From NCBI GenBank assembly GCA_019359515.1, contig JAHHHC010000008.1:166909-230908 (forward strand): a stretch of DNA of 64,000 nucleotides, read 5' to 3'. This stretch comes from Desmonostoc vinosum HA7617-LM4 (lineage in GTDB: Bacteria > Cyanobacteriota > Cyanobacteriia > Cyanobacteriales > Nostocaceae). Both the position numbers and the translations under genes were made by a program. Below are positions 1 to 8,580 of the stretch, piece by piece. Position 1 is the first letter of the stretch. Each line of letters opens with the position of its first letter. Under the pieces are notes generated by a model, which was given only the letters and a program-made list of their open reading frames with translations, had not been told where the DNA came from and searched no databases.

Positions 1-165
1 ATGTACCCAATCCTGTCCCTCCCAGCCTACATGGACTATTTGATAATGGTCACGTTCTGTGTCAAAAATATTTTCAACTTCTATATTTCCATTAGCGGGT
101 TTTTGCTTAGTATATTCCTTTAATATCTGCTGTATAATCTGGCGATATCGAGCTAATTTCTCCAT
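1..165 (-). CDS. xisI: XisI family protein, N-terminal 55 residues (runs off window)
   Basis: The reverse strand reads from an ATG at 165 without a stop to the window edge, starting MEKLARYRQIIQQILKEYTK and containing VHVGWEGQDWVH, which I recognise as the XisI family (fdxN-element excision controlling factor). The start lies inside the end of xisH with a 13-bp overlap, so the two are probably translationally coupled. Founding members are needed for excision of the fdxN element during heterocyst differentiation, but paralogous XisH/XisI pairs are common in Nostocales away from any excision element, so the role here is unknown. The C-terminal half is outside the window. Confidence 0.85.
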   Translation of the reverse strand, partial: MEKLARYRQIIQQILKEYTKQKPANGNIEVENIFDTERDHYQIVHVGWEGQDWVH

Positions 166-572
166 TTGACAATTACCTCTTGTTCTATATCATAAATAAT
201 CATTTTGACTGTATTCTCTTCGAGCATGGCTTGAGGAAAATCAAGTTGAAAAAATGTTTTGTAAGTTGTTAAAGGTACTGCTAAATATAAAACACGCTCT
301 GGCTGTCGTCGTTTTAATGCACCTCTATAGTTGATAAACTGTCCTAATGCTGTATGAAATTCTGAGATTGCAGATGAATTCTCCAAAAAACTTTTAACTT
401 CAACAGCAATTTTTTCTCCTTCCCGTTCTGCCGCAATCAGTCTTTCTGCCGCTAAATCAATAGATACATTCACGCCACCTACGCTAATTGAGAGTGGGTC
501 ATGAGTAATATACCAACCATCCTTCCGTAAAGCTGTTTTAACAACTTCATGGAAAATATCTTTAGCAGACAT
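153..572 (-). CDS. xisH: XisH family protein (endonuclease-like fold)
   Basis: The 139-residue product matches the XisH family in length and sequence: it starts MSAKDIFHEVVKTALRKDGW and carries ITHDPLSISVGG, AAERLIAAEREGEKIAVEVKSF and LGQFINYR. The E-V-K of IAVEVKSF together with the upstream acidic residues resembles a PD-(D/E)XK nuclease core. XisH and XisI act together as controlling factors for fdxN-element excision in Anabaena, but most genomes carry several pairs of unknown role. The stop codon lies inside the downstream xisI start, which suggests a two-gene operon. No recombinase (XisF) is visible nearby. Confidence 0.88.
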   Translation of the reverse strand: MSAKDIFHEVVKTALRKDGWYITHDPLSISVGGVNVSIDLAAERLIAAEREGEKIAVEVKSFLENSSAISEFHTALGQFINYRGALKRRQPERVLYLAVPLTTYKTFFQLDFPQAMLEENTVKMIIYDIEQEVIVKWRN

Positions 573-704
573 ATCTAGCCATAATTATATTTCTTATTTT
601 TATATTACGATGCTTTCTGCTGACACATTACCTTACTTCTGCAAGTAAACAAGCTAAGTCTTATCCCTTTCCTAAAAAACATTTCTGTTTCTCCATATTC
701 ATTT

Positions 705-2927
705 TTAACTGTCACTAATATACTTATGCCACATTTGCTCGTAAGCGTTCTCCATTTCACGAGTAAATTGTTTGCCATTCCATAAAGGCGCAGTTTGCCG
801 CGATGCTTTTAGCTTAAAAGCCACTTGTTGTCTTAAAGCAGCATTTTTCCCTAAACGCACACCCCATTCTACATATTCTTCATCTGTCCAAGCAATGCCT
901 TCTGTAACGCCTGCATTCATCATCATGGTGTAGCTATTACGCGCAGCGAATTGTTCGCCTACTCGCGTCACCATAGGAATACACATCCACAATGTTTCTA
1001 GGGTTGTTGTAGCTCCATTGTAGGGATAGGTATCTAATACTATATCGACAATACCTAAATTAGCTCGGTGAATTGATTCAGACATAACGATGGGAAGAAA
1101 TCGCAGTTTTGAATAATTTATACCTTCTTCTTCTGTTAATTCTTCAAAAAAGTTTTTAATAGATTCTTCGTCAGATATTCCTTTAATTAATAAGTAGCTA
1201 TTAGGAACCTCTTTAAGAATCTTCAATTGCAGTCTGGTAATATCTGGGTGTCGCTTAAAGCCTCTTTGTCCACAGAAATAGACTACTGCATCATCAGGAA
1301 TATCTAATTGATCACGACGGACTGTAGGCACACTCACTTCAAAACCATCTACACCTATATAGGTTTGAGGTAAACGCCAAATTTTTTCTTTGTAGTATTC
1401 TGGCGCTGAGTCTGGTAAAACATAGGGGTCAGCAATAAAATAATCTACTGCTGGAATTCCTGAAGCATCCCAACCCAACCAAGTAACTTGAACAGGTGCA
1501 GGTTTGAGAGATATAACATCACAGGTAGTATCTAGAGTAATACTATCCAAATCAATTAAAATATCAATTTCATCCTGATAAATTTCTTCAGCAAGTTGCA
1601 AAGACTCATTTGATTTGTAAATCTTATCAACTTTGGTAAGATACCATTCATGCAAAGGGTCGCAGACCGGATTGGTATTAATAAAATAACCATTAACTTG
1701 AAATTTATCTCGGTCATGATGCTGAAATAACCATCGCGCTAGCCAACCTACAGAATGACTCCTCAAGCAATGTGATAGATATCCTATCTTTAATTGTTTT
1801 GCCGACTTAATGTGTTTTTTTCTTTCTAAATTACCTTGAAAATATCGATTTATTGTTTCTTGTTCATTCTGAACTATATTTGCTTGGCAAAGCTGCATTA
1901 ACTGATTTTGAATACTACGGTTTTTTAAAGGGTCGTCCTCAATATATGGAGTGAAGAAATTAGCATTAAATAATCTGGATATTTTAGCTGTATCAAGTTG
2001 TGTAGATTTTTCATCTATGAGCAATTTTACCAATGATTCTTGCTTTTTATGCACAGAGCAAGATTCTTCCCAATGTCCACCTGCTGTCATTAATCCACGG
2101 AGAATTTGACGATTAGCAAAAACTTGATCAGCTAATTCCTGTACTAGTGAAAAGAATAATTTAGCAGTTTCTATACCTTTTTCATATTCAGCCGCATTTT
2201 GATAAAAACTAGCTAAATGACCGATAACTTCTGTATTCTGAGGACTTATTTTTAAATAAAGCTCACATAACTGTACTGCAATACCAAATTGCTTTTGAGA
2301 ATAACCAATTTCTAAGGCAGCAGGCAATAAAGTAATTAGTAAAGCTTGTGTGTTGTTTTTGCAATATGGTAAACAAGCTTCGACAAAATCTAGGGTTGAG
2401 GGATGAGCTGGTGCATAATCTAAAACGGTATTCAGAGCTTCCATCAAAAGTTTTAAGTTAACTTCGACCCTTGACTCAGATTTGAGAATTTCAATTATCC
2501 CTAGTTCTTGTAAATTTTGACCTGTATAAATTTCTAACTTGATAGCTAGTTGTAGTAGATGCAATAGATTGTGAATATCTTGAGGAAAAATTTCTTTAAT
2601 ATTTTGGCGAATTTTCTCAGCTGTAAAATATTCTTCTAACTTTTCCTGGCGTTGAGCTTCTGTTTGTAAAACCTCAACTAATTCGGTATTCCAAACTTCA
2701 ACTTGTTCTGGCTCTCCTGCCATTATTGCCATTAACCAAGTTGTTTGGGCTTCTACATCTTGCCCTTGCAAGAGTAACATTAATCCTAAATACCAATAGT
2801 ATGATTTAACATCAGGCTCTATGGTAATTGCTTCTTCATAAAGACTAGCAGCTTGGTTGTAATTTCCTGCTAGTAAATATTTTTCAGTACGCAGATGCCA
2901 TTGGCTTGAGGAGGTTAAAGAGAGCAT
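705..2927 (-). CDS. TPR protein with SPINDLY-type O-GlcNAc transferase domain (OgtA-like)
   Basis: The 740-residue protein has TPR-like helices in its N-terminal half (for example AGNYNQAASLYEEAITIEP near residue 20) and a C-terminal glycosyltransferase family 41 domain. Family signs include IGYLSHCLRSHSVGWL, PVQVTWLGWDASGIPAVDYF, DTYPYNGATTTLETLW and VGEQFAARNS. GT41 enzymes move N-acetylglucosamine or another sugar from a nucleotide sugar to Ser/Thr. The gene lies directly downstream of a type IV pilin gene on the same strand. A putative O-GlcNAc transferase (OgtA) is known to be needed for hormogonium motility in Nostoc punctiforme, so pilin or another motility protein is a plausible substrate. 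The substrate is inference; the family call is firm. Confidence 0.85.
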   Translation of the reverse strand: MLSLTSSSQWHLRTEKYLLAGNYNQAASLYEEAITIEPDVKSYYWYLGLMLLLQGQDVEAQTTWLMAIMAGEPEQVEVWNTELVEVLQTEAQRQEKLEEYFTAEKIRQNIKEIFPQDIHNLLHLLQLAIKLEIYTGQNLQELGIIEILKSESRVEVNLKLLMEALNTVLDYAPAHPSTLDFVEACLPYCKNNTQALLITLLPAALEIGYSQKQFGIAVQLCELYLKISPQNTEVIGHLASFYQNAAEYEKGIETAKLFFSLVQELADQVFANRQILRGLMTAGGHWEESCSVHKKQESLVKLLIDEKSTQLDTAKISRLFNANFFTPYIEDDPLKNRSIQNQLMQLCQANIVQNEQETINRYFQGNLERKKHIKSAKQLKIGYLSHCLRSHSVGWLARWLFQHHDRDKFQVNGYFINTNPVCDPLHEWYLTKVDKIYKSNESLQLAEEIYQDEIDILIDLDSITLDTTCDVISLKPAPVQVTWLGWDASGIPAVDYFIADPYVLPDSAPEYYKEKIWRLPQTYIGVDGFEVSVPTVRRDQLDIPDDAVVYFCGQRGFKRHPDITRLQLKILKEVPNSYLLIKGISDEESIKNFFEELTEEEGINYSKLRFLPIVMSESIHRANLGIVDIVLDTYPYNGATTTLETLWMCIPMVTRVGEQFAARNSYTMMMNAGVTEGIAWTDEEYVEWGVRLGKNAALRQQVAFKLKASRQTAPLWNGKQFTREMENAYEQMWHKYISDS

Positions 2928-2995
2928 AGTTAAATTTCAAATATTAGGGAGATGTGAGAAAGTTGTCAGATAGATAATCTCAATTTCAGGAAATT

Positions 2996-3030
2996 GCAAA
3001 AATTGGGCAATGTTTAAAAACATTACCCAA
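2996..3030 (-). terminator. Rho-independent terminator between the pilin gene and ogtA-like gene
   Basis: A 13-bp inverted repeat (3003-3015 with 3018-3030, one imperfect pair) is followed on the minus strand by a T-rich tract. A second hairpin (TGCTGCTCA arms, 3053-3061 and 3068-3076) lies between it and the pilin stop codon. Together they would end or attenuate the pilin transcript and protect its 3' end. Some read-through into the glycosyltransferase is possible. Confidence 0.7.
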
Positions 3031-3092
3031 TTAAACAAAACTTTTGATGCGATGCTGCTCACACTTATGAGCAGCAAAACTCTTGTATTTTT

Positions 3093-3641
3093 TTACCTAG
3101 ACAGAGAAACATAACCTGTCGAGTCACAAACTGAAGAAAATGTACTGATTGGATCTACAGACTGAGAAGGAGCTTTCGACTCACAAGCTATTGCTACTGT
3201 TAATGCCTCAGAAGTAGCACTATCTCCTAGTTGCGTACCTACTAATCCATAATAAGATTTAAGTGCAGCTTTACTAGCTATTCCTCTAAATTGTGCAACA
3301 CTAGCGACACTACCACTGCCATTAGCAGTTTTGATATCATAAGTGTAATTATCAGATGGTGTTTTAATTCCTACTTGTAATTCAGAAAGGTCAGTGGCAA
3401 ACCTTTGATATTCTAGGAAGAAGGCTTGTTGAGAACGGTTAGCTGTACCAGTGTAGTTTCTTGCTTCTGATTGCTTGGCTTTGTTAACTTGACCTAATAG
3501 TGAAGGCAGCGCGATCGCAGCTAATACACCGATAATAATTACTACAACCAGTAGTTCAATTAGTGTAAAACCTTCTTCGTTCTTATTCTTACGATTGCTG
3601 AGGTGATTTAGAAATTTGGCTTGTAATTCTGGCTTAAGCAT
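3093..3641 (-). CDS. pilA: Type IV pilin (PilA-like major or minor pilin)
   Basis: The 182-residue prepilin has a class III signal: a 24-residue charged leader ending in EEG, cleavage before F25, then FTLIELLVVVIIIGVLAAIA with Glu at mature position 5. The rest of the first 50 residues is the usual hydrophobic helix. Two cysteines near the C-terminus (in IACESK and SVCDS) can form the usual disulfide loop. The protein should be processed by PilD and assembled into pili used for motility, aggregation or DNA uptake. It precedes an O-GlcNAc-transferase-like gene on the same strand, separated by hairpins. Pilin-like is certain; major-pilin status is inferred from length and context. Confidence 0.88.
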   Translation of the reverse strand: MLKPELQAKFLNHLSNRKNKNEEGFTLIELLVVVIIIGVLAAIALPSLLGQVNKAKQSEARNYTGTANRSQQAFFLEYQRFATDLSELQVGIKTPSDNYTYDIKTANGSGSVASVAQFRGIASKAALKSYYGLVGTQLGDSATSEALTVAIACESKAPSQSVDPISTFSSVCDSTGYVSLSR

Positions 3642-3888
3642 GATGGGTCTCTCCGGTAAATTCGGGATGTAAAAGTGACTTGCTGAGTTCTAGATGTAAC
3701 TTACCCACTCTCTAATGCTGACCTATCACCCCGGTAAAAAATCTTTCTAGCTTATGTTTATCTACGTAATTACCGAAACAATAAAAGATTGTATAATCCA
3801 AAATTATTGCACTCAAAAATGTCACAAACATAACTAAGCCCCTGATCAACACCAAGGGCTAAATTTGCAATTTCATTGTCAGAGTAAC

Positions 3889-4201
3889 TTATTCAAATTC
3901 AGGTGGCCATAGTTCTAATACTGCCAGTTCCCAACCTGGTAGCAAGTCAGGTAATGCAAGTGTGTCGCCATTCTGCAATATTGCTTAACCGATAAACCGT
4001 AACTGTCAATTTATCAGGGTCAATCAGCATACCGACTACAGACCCAAGTTGCAAGAATAGCTGAATCTTTTCTTCAAGTGGTTTGATTCTGTCTGTTTTA
4101 GATTTAACCTTAACCATTAAGTCGGGAACCATCTCTACAAAGTTGCGTTTGGTCTTCTTCAATCGGTCAGCCTTTACAAAAGATACATCAGGCGATCGCT
4201 C
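3889..4201 (-). pseudogene. Uma2-family gene remnant, truncated and frameshifted
   Basis: Reverse-strand translation from 4201 gives ERSPDVSFVKADRLKK and later PDLMVKVKSKTDRIKPLEEK and VVGMLIDPDKLTVTVYR, the C-terminal half of a Uma2 (DUF820) protein. The frame then shifts near 3975, and the expected ending GDTLALPDLLPGWELAVLEL resumes in another frame to a stop at 3889. An in-frame TAG stands directly before 4201 and the N-terminal half is missing. The residue expected to be the catalytic Glu (V-E-V) is Lys. It sits just downstream of an intact Uma2 gene. Confidence 0.82.
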
Positions 4202-4229
4202 CTATAATCAGAAAATAAAATCAGCCTTG

Positions 4230-4787
4230 TTAAGGAATTCCTGCTTGTTGAAAAATTTGTTGTGGTGTAATTTGCAATCCTTCAAGTAAGGAATCTTCTA
4301 AACTATCTACATCACTTTTTGTTTGAGGTGGTGCATCAGGATAAAAAATAGTCACTGTTTTAGATTTTGGATCTACAACCCAAACTCTCATTACGCCTGC
4401 ATTGAGATAGTCTGTGGCTTTGGCGCTCATTTCTCCGAAGCTTTGATCAAAAGAGATAATTTTAATCACTAAGTCTGGAGGTATCGAACAAGCTTCGTCC
4501 TCAATGACATCACTCTTGAATCGAGAGTAGGAAACATAAAGTAAATCTGGCACTGGTACCCAATCTCGACCTTTACGTTTTGAAGTGACTGCCCACTCGA
4601 TACCAACTTCACCGCGATTTTGCGCCCACGGTGTTACAAGTGTATAAATTGTGCCTATTAGCCTGGAATGAAATCTTTTTGGTGCCATTTTGGGTTTGAG
4701 CTGGCCATCGACTAATTCGTAGGTGATATCCCCGTCTGGTAGGGCAAGAAATTCTTGTAGCGTGATTTGAGATTTAACTTGAGTCAT
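4230..4787 (-). CDS. Uma2 family (DUF820) nuclease-fold protein
   Basis: The start is placed at the ATG of MTQVKSQITLQEFLALPDGD (4787), because residues upstream of it (4788-4856) are hydrophobic and unlike the family. The 185-residue protein has the Uma2 order: YELVDGQLKPKMAP, GEVGIEWAVTSK, VPDLLYVSYSR, PPDLVIKIISFDQS and AGVMRVWVVDPKSKTVTIF. Uma2 proteins have a PD-(D/E)XK fold and are greatly expanded in filamentous cyanobacteria; no role is established. The usual E in LVIEI is K (codon AAA), so nuclease activity is doubtful. A Uma2 remnant follows downstream. Confidence 0.85.
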   Translation of the reverse strand: MTQVKSQITLQEFLALPDGDITYELVDGQLKPKMAPKRFHSRLIGTIYTLVTPWAQNRGEVGIEWAVTSKRKGRDWVPVPDLLYVSYSRFKSDVIEDEACSIPPDLVIKIISFDQSFGEMSAKATDYLNAGVMRVWVVDPKSKTVTIFYPDAPPQTKSDVDSLEDSLLEGLQITPQQIFQQAGIP

Positions 4788-4906
4788 GGTCGCTTCGCTC
4801 CAATTTAAAATTAGCAACCTTATAACTAGAATTATGCATATTATTATGACTTGCAAGGATGATATGTATTAGGTCTTTTGAACATGGCAGTATTGGTCTT
4901 GAGAAA

Positions 4907-5350
4907 ATGCAGTTAATTTTATACAGTAAACCTGGATGTCATTTGTGCGAAGGGTTGCAGGAAAAGCTAGAAAAAATTATTGAGATGGGAAGTTTTGAGT
5001 CTCTAGGGTTAGAAGTTAGAGATATTACGACTCGTGAAGATTGGTTTCAAATGTATCAGTATGAGGTGCCTGTAGTTTATTTATCGAACCGCCCTTCTCC
5101 TGTCGGAGACGCTACGCGAACGGGTGACGCTCCTAAGGTCGCTAACGCTACGCTAACACCAGTCCCCCAGACGCTCGATGACTCGCTAACGCTGCGCTAT
5201 CGTGACGGAAACCGCCAAGACGGGGGCTGGACTCACCAAGGCACGGAGGACGCCAAGGAGGAGGTGAGGGAAATACTTTTGCCGCGTCCTTCTCCGCGTG
5301 CTAGCGTGCAACAGTTGGAGCAAATGCTATGTAAATATATCCAAGAATAA
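4907..5350 (+). CDS. Glutaredoxin-like (DUF836) protein with in-frame repeat insertion
   Basis: From the ATG at 4907 the protein begins MQLILYSKPGCHLCEGLQEK, a thioredoxin-fold start with a redox C-x-x-C (CHLC), followed by LEVRDITTREDWF and YEVPVVYLSN with the cis-Pro. The normal ending, LLPRPSPRASVQQLEQMLCKYIQ, is separated from this by about 58 extra residues (roughly 62-119) of low-complexity, Arg/Asp/Gly/Thr-rich sequence encoded by a repeat. Without it the protein would be about 90 residues, usual for this small family. Its redox partner is unknown. An upstream extension to 4859 is possible but lacks family similarity. Confidence 0.78.
   Translation: MQLILYSKPGCHLCEGLQEKLEKIIEMGSFESLGLEVRDITTREDWFQMYQYEVPVVYLSNRPSPVGDATRTGDAPKVANATLTPVPQTLDDSLTLRYRDGNRQDGGWTHQGTEDAKEEVREILLPRPSPRASVQQLEQMLCKYIQE
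5090..5262 (+). repeat. TAGCG/TCGCTAACG-rich repeat inserted in frame in a coding sequence
   Basis: This stretch carries GGAGACGCTACGCGAACGGG, CGCTAACGCTACGCTAACA and GACTCGCTAACGCTGCGC, the same units as intergenic copies near 8590, 10870, 15980, 50060 and 60970. It is GC-rich compared with the host gene, keeps the reading frame, has no stop codon, and separates two conserved halves of a glutaredoxin-like protein. Confidence 0.75.
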
Positions 5351-5400
5351 AAAAATAATGCAGAATAGGCGCAAGAGAAGCGTGTGACGAGGTTCACAAG

Positions 5401-6891
5401 ATGAAATTGCGGGAATTACTAGCAGTAGTAGACAGTGTTGAGCAATTGCCTAACCAGTTGGCTTTGGCAGATACGGAAGTTAAGGGTTTGAAGACGAATT
5501 CCCATGCTTGTGGTGTGGGAGATTTATTTATTGGGATGCCAGGAACACGGGTAGATGGTGGAGAATTTTGGCAAAGTGCGATCGCATCCGGTGCTGTAGC
5601 GGCGATCGTTTCTCCTGATGCCATCCAAAAACATCCTCCCACATCTGAGGCTGTTGTGGTCAGCGCCAGTAACATGACTAAAGCTTGTGCCCAGATTGCA
5701 TCTGCTTTTTACGATTATCCAGGGCGAAAACTCCAACTGGTGGGGGTAACTGGAACTAATGGCAAAACTACAACTACTCACTTAATTGAATTTCTGCTTA
5801 ACAAAGCCAATCAATCTACAGCTTTGATGGGAACTCTTTATACTCGTTGGGCTGGTTTTGAACAAACTGCTATTCACACTACGCCGTTTGCTGTGGAACT
5901 ACAACAGCAACTAGCGGAGGCTGTGAGTGCTGGTTGTGAGTTTGGGGTGATGGAAGTCAGTTCTCATGCTTTGGCACAGGGCCGAATTTTCGGATGTGAG
6001 TTTGAGGTGGGGGTGTTTAGCAATCTCACCCAAGACCATTTGGATTATCACCACAACATGGAAGATTATTTTCATGCCAAAGCGCTGTTGTTTAGTCCTG
6101 ACTATCTTAAAGGACGGGCAATCATTAATGCTGATGACTCTTACGGCAAGCGATTGATTGCATCTTTAGATTCAGAACGGGTTTGGAGTTACAGCGTCAA
6201 TGATGCCAGTGCTGATTTATGGATGAGTGACTTGAATTATCAACCTCATGGTGTCAGCGGTAAATTGCATACACCAAAAGGTGATGTAGCTTTTCGCTCA
6301 CCCCTGGTAGGGCAGTATAATCTAGAAAATCTCTTAGCGGCGGTAGGAGCAGTTTTACACTTAGGGCTAGATTTGCAGTTAGTAGCATCTGTGATACCTG
6401 AGTTTCCGGGAGTTCCCGGACGCATGGAACGGGTACAAATTAGTTCTGAGCAAAATATCAGCGTGATTGTAGATTATGCTCATACCCCGGATAGTTTGGA
6501 GAACTTGCTCAAAGCTGCACGTCCGTTTATTCCTGGTAGGATGATCTGCGTGTTTGGGTGTGGTGGCGATCGCGATCGCACCAAACGCCCGAAAATGGGT
6601 AAAATCGCCGCCGAATTAGCTGATGTAGCAGTTGTCACATCAGATAATCCCCGCACAGAAAACCCAGAACGAATTTTAGAGGACATTTTAGCAGGAATAC
6701 CCACAACAATACAGCCGATTGTGATCGGCGATCGCGCTACCGCCATTCGTACCGCCATCCTCCAAGCACAACCCGGTGATGGCGTATTACTTGCCGGCAA
6801 AGGTCACGAAGACTACCAAATTCTTGGTACCGAAAAAATCCACTTCGACGACCGAGAACATGCGCGTGATGCCCTACAGGCTAAGGGTTAG
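5401..6891 (+). CDS. murE: UDP-N-acetylmuramoyl-L-alanyl-D-glutamate--2,6-diaminopimelate ligase
   Basis: The 496-residue Mur ligase adds meso-diaminopimelate to UDP-MurNAc-L-Ala-D-Glu in cytoplasmic peptidoglycan synthesis. It has the N-terminal UDP-binding domain (TNSHACGVGDLFIGMPG), the ATP-binding GVTGTNGKTTTTHLIE near residue 115, the central EVSSHALAQGR and FSNLTQDHLDYH, and the C-terminal substrate motif DNPRTE, which marks the diaminopimelate-adding rather than lysine-adding form. The length is normal. The gene appears monocistronic, about 50 bp after the glutaredoxin-like gene. A minisatellite follows before the next gene. Confidence 0.97.
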   Translation: MKLRELLAVVDSVEQLPNQLALADTEVKGLKTNSHACGVGDLFIGMPGTRVDGGEFWQSAIASGAVAAIVSPDAIQKHPPTSEAVVVSASNMTKACAQIASAFYDYPGRKLQLVGVTGTNGKTTTTHLIEFLLNKANQSTALMGTLYTRWAGFEQTAIHTTPFAVELQQQLAEAVSAGCEFGVMEVSSHALAQGRIFGCEFEVGVFSNLTQDHLDYHHNMEDYFHAKALLFSPDYLKGRAIINADDSYGKRLIASLDSERVWSYSVNDASADLWMSDLNYQPHGVSGKLHTPKGDVAFRSPLVGQYNLENLLAAVGAVLHLGLDLQLVASVIPEFPGVPGRMERVQISSEQNISVIVDYAHTPDSLENLLKAARPFIPGRMICVFGCGGDRDRTKRPKMGKIAAELADVAVVTSDNPRTENPERILEDILAGIPTTIQPIVIGDRATAIRTAILQAQPGDGVLLAGKGHEDYQILGTEKIHFDDREHARDALQAKG

Positions 6892-6924
6892 GAGTGAGGG
6901 GGTAACAATTCAAAATTCAAAAAT

Positions 6925-6957
6925 GAGGGGGACGCGGGGACGCGGGGACGCGGAGAA
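6925..6957. repeat. Minisatellite (GGGGACGC units)
   Basis: Consecutive copies of GGGGACGC separate murE from the next gene. Related GGGGACGCGGAG or CCCCACT arrays recur at about 12622, 33622, 40070, 41105, 48810, 50195 and 62375. This is a common intergenic repeat class in Nostoc relatives. Confidence 0.7.
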
Positions 6958-7113
6958 TAAACAATGACAAATGACTATTCCCAATTCCCCATTCCCAATT
7001 CCCCATGTGTATTTACATGGATATTTTGGAAAAAATACACACATACAGGTGAAAATCTAAATCAGCACCTTTCTTGCTTCATCCTTCTCTATGTTCCTTA
7101 TTTTGCTGGAATC

Positions 7114-8580
7114 ATGAATTTTACTCTGGCTAAGGATCTGTCAATTTATCAGTTGGCTTTGGGAGTGCAAGCGCCTCCTCAACCACTGTCTGTCAGTCTT
7201 CCTACTCTGCTATCGCTGCTGAGAGTTCATATTGATTTACTCATTGAACAGCAGATTGCAGCAACTTTGTGGGTGAAGCTACCACCAGAAAAAATTTGGC
7301 AATCAGAACTAACACGCTATAAACTCTCAGTTGGTGTGTCTAGCCTGATTTATAGTTGTCAAGTTGAAGAAACTCAGAAAGAGGAAGATAAGGAAGCGGT
7401 AGAGGATCAACAAGCAAGGGAAGAAAATACTTCCTCATCTGCTTTATCCCCTTCATCTCTTCCTTATGTCCACATTCTTTTACCACAACAAAGTCAATTA
7501 CAGCGGGAATACTTTTTGATGGTGTTGTCGCCACAATTTAGCAGTTTAATTTTAGCTCATCGGCCGTCGAAAAAAAATAAAAACCAACCCGTTGAAGAGG
7601 GAAATAATCAAACCCAAAAATTGCTGATGCTTACGACCGTTGATGGCAGAATAATTCAGCAAGTACTAAATGGTATGCAACAAGCAACTGTACCAGCGGC
7701 ATCCCCAATCGTACCTGCTGATTTTATTTGCCCTAGTGCGCCAGAACCAGCATTAATAACTCAATTGTTAGCAAAACAACTCCAGCGACAAGACGAAATT
7801 AATCGTCAAATCATGACCGCACGGATTACTAAATTGGAGCAAAAAAATCAAGACTTACAAAATAAAGAGCAAATCAAAGATGAGTACTTAAAAAATGTCT
7901 GTCAGGAACTGCGTACACCCATAACCCACATGAAGACAGCGCTCTCGTTGTTGAATTCTCCTAATCTTAAACCCCCACAGCGACAGCGTTATTTACAGAT
8001 GCTAAATACTCAGTGCGATCGCCAAAATTCTTTGATTACGGGTTTATTGGATTTAGTACAGTTAGAGCGTAGTTTAGATGAGACAACCTTAGAGTCAGTA
8101 CGTCTTTGCGATATTGTACCTGGAGTAGTCAGCACTTACCAACCTGTAGCTCAAGAAAAAGGAATTATGCTAGCCTACACTGTACCCACAGAACTTCCTG
8201 CCGTTCAGTGTATCAGTGGCGGACTGCGGCAAATTGTCATTAATTTATTGCACAACAGTATTAAATTTACCCCTAACGGTGGTCAAGTATGGGTGCGTGC
8301 CCGCGTTCATGGCGATTATGTTCAATTGGAATTTCGCGACACGGGCATAGGCATTGCCGAAAACGAAATTCCCAAAATTTTTGACCGCTTTTACCGAGTA
8401 CGTACAGGTGTAACAGAAGATCATGGCGGTGCTGGCTTGGGATTAACCATAGTACAGCAGGTACTTTTACGTTGTGGTGGTTCTATTTTTGTTAAGAGTA
8501 AACTACATGAAGGCTCTAGTTTTACAGTGCAATTGCCAAGTATTAAAGACACTCAAGGAGCGACAATGAATAATTCGTAA
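7114..8580 (+). CDS. Histidine-kinase-like protein lacking the phosphoacceptor histidine
   Basis: The start is set at the ATG of MNFTLAKDLSIYQLALG (7114); upstream codons derive from repeat-rich DNA. The 488-residue protein has an N-terminal sensory region (about 1-215, resembling a DICT-type domain, low certainty), a coiled coil near 225-255, a dimerisation helix and a full HATPase_c domain: N-box NLLHNSIKFT, G1 DTGIGI, F-box FDRFYRV and G2 GGAGLGL. In the dimerisation helix the sequence is CQELRTPITHMK: the residue aligned to the phosphoacceptor His is Gln264 (codon CAG). ATP binding looks intact but classical autophosphorylation does not. The last codons and stop lie in a repeat copy. Confidence 0.8.
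   Translation: MNFTLAKDLSIYQLALGVQAPPQPLSVSLPTLLSLLRVHIDLLIEQQIAATLWVKLPPEKIWQSELTRYKLSVGVSSLIYSCQVEETQKEEDKEAVEDQQAREENTSSSALSPSSLPYVHILLPQQSQLQREYFLMVLSPQFSSLILAHRPSKKNKNQPVEEGNNQTQKLLMLTTVDGRIIQQVLNGMQQATVPAASPIVPADFICPSAPEPALITQLLAKQLQRQDEINRQIMTARITKLEQKNQDLQNKEQIKDEYLKNVCQELRTPITHMKTALSLLNSPNLKPPQRQRYLQMLNTQCDRQNSLITGLLDLVQLERSLDETTLESVRLCDIVPGVVSTYQPVAQEKGIMLAYTVPTELPAVQCISGGLRQIVINLLHNSIKFTPNGGQVWVRARVHGDYVQLEFRDTGIGIAENEIPKIFDRFYRVRTGVTEDHGGAGLGLTIVQQVLLRCGGSIFVKSKLHEGSSFTVQLPSIKDTQGATMNNS

Noticed and set aside
153..572. XisH as evidence for a nearby excision element
   Set aside because: XisH/XisI pairs are widely distributed without excision elements, and no XisF-type recombinase or element border was seen.
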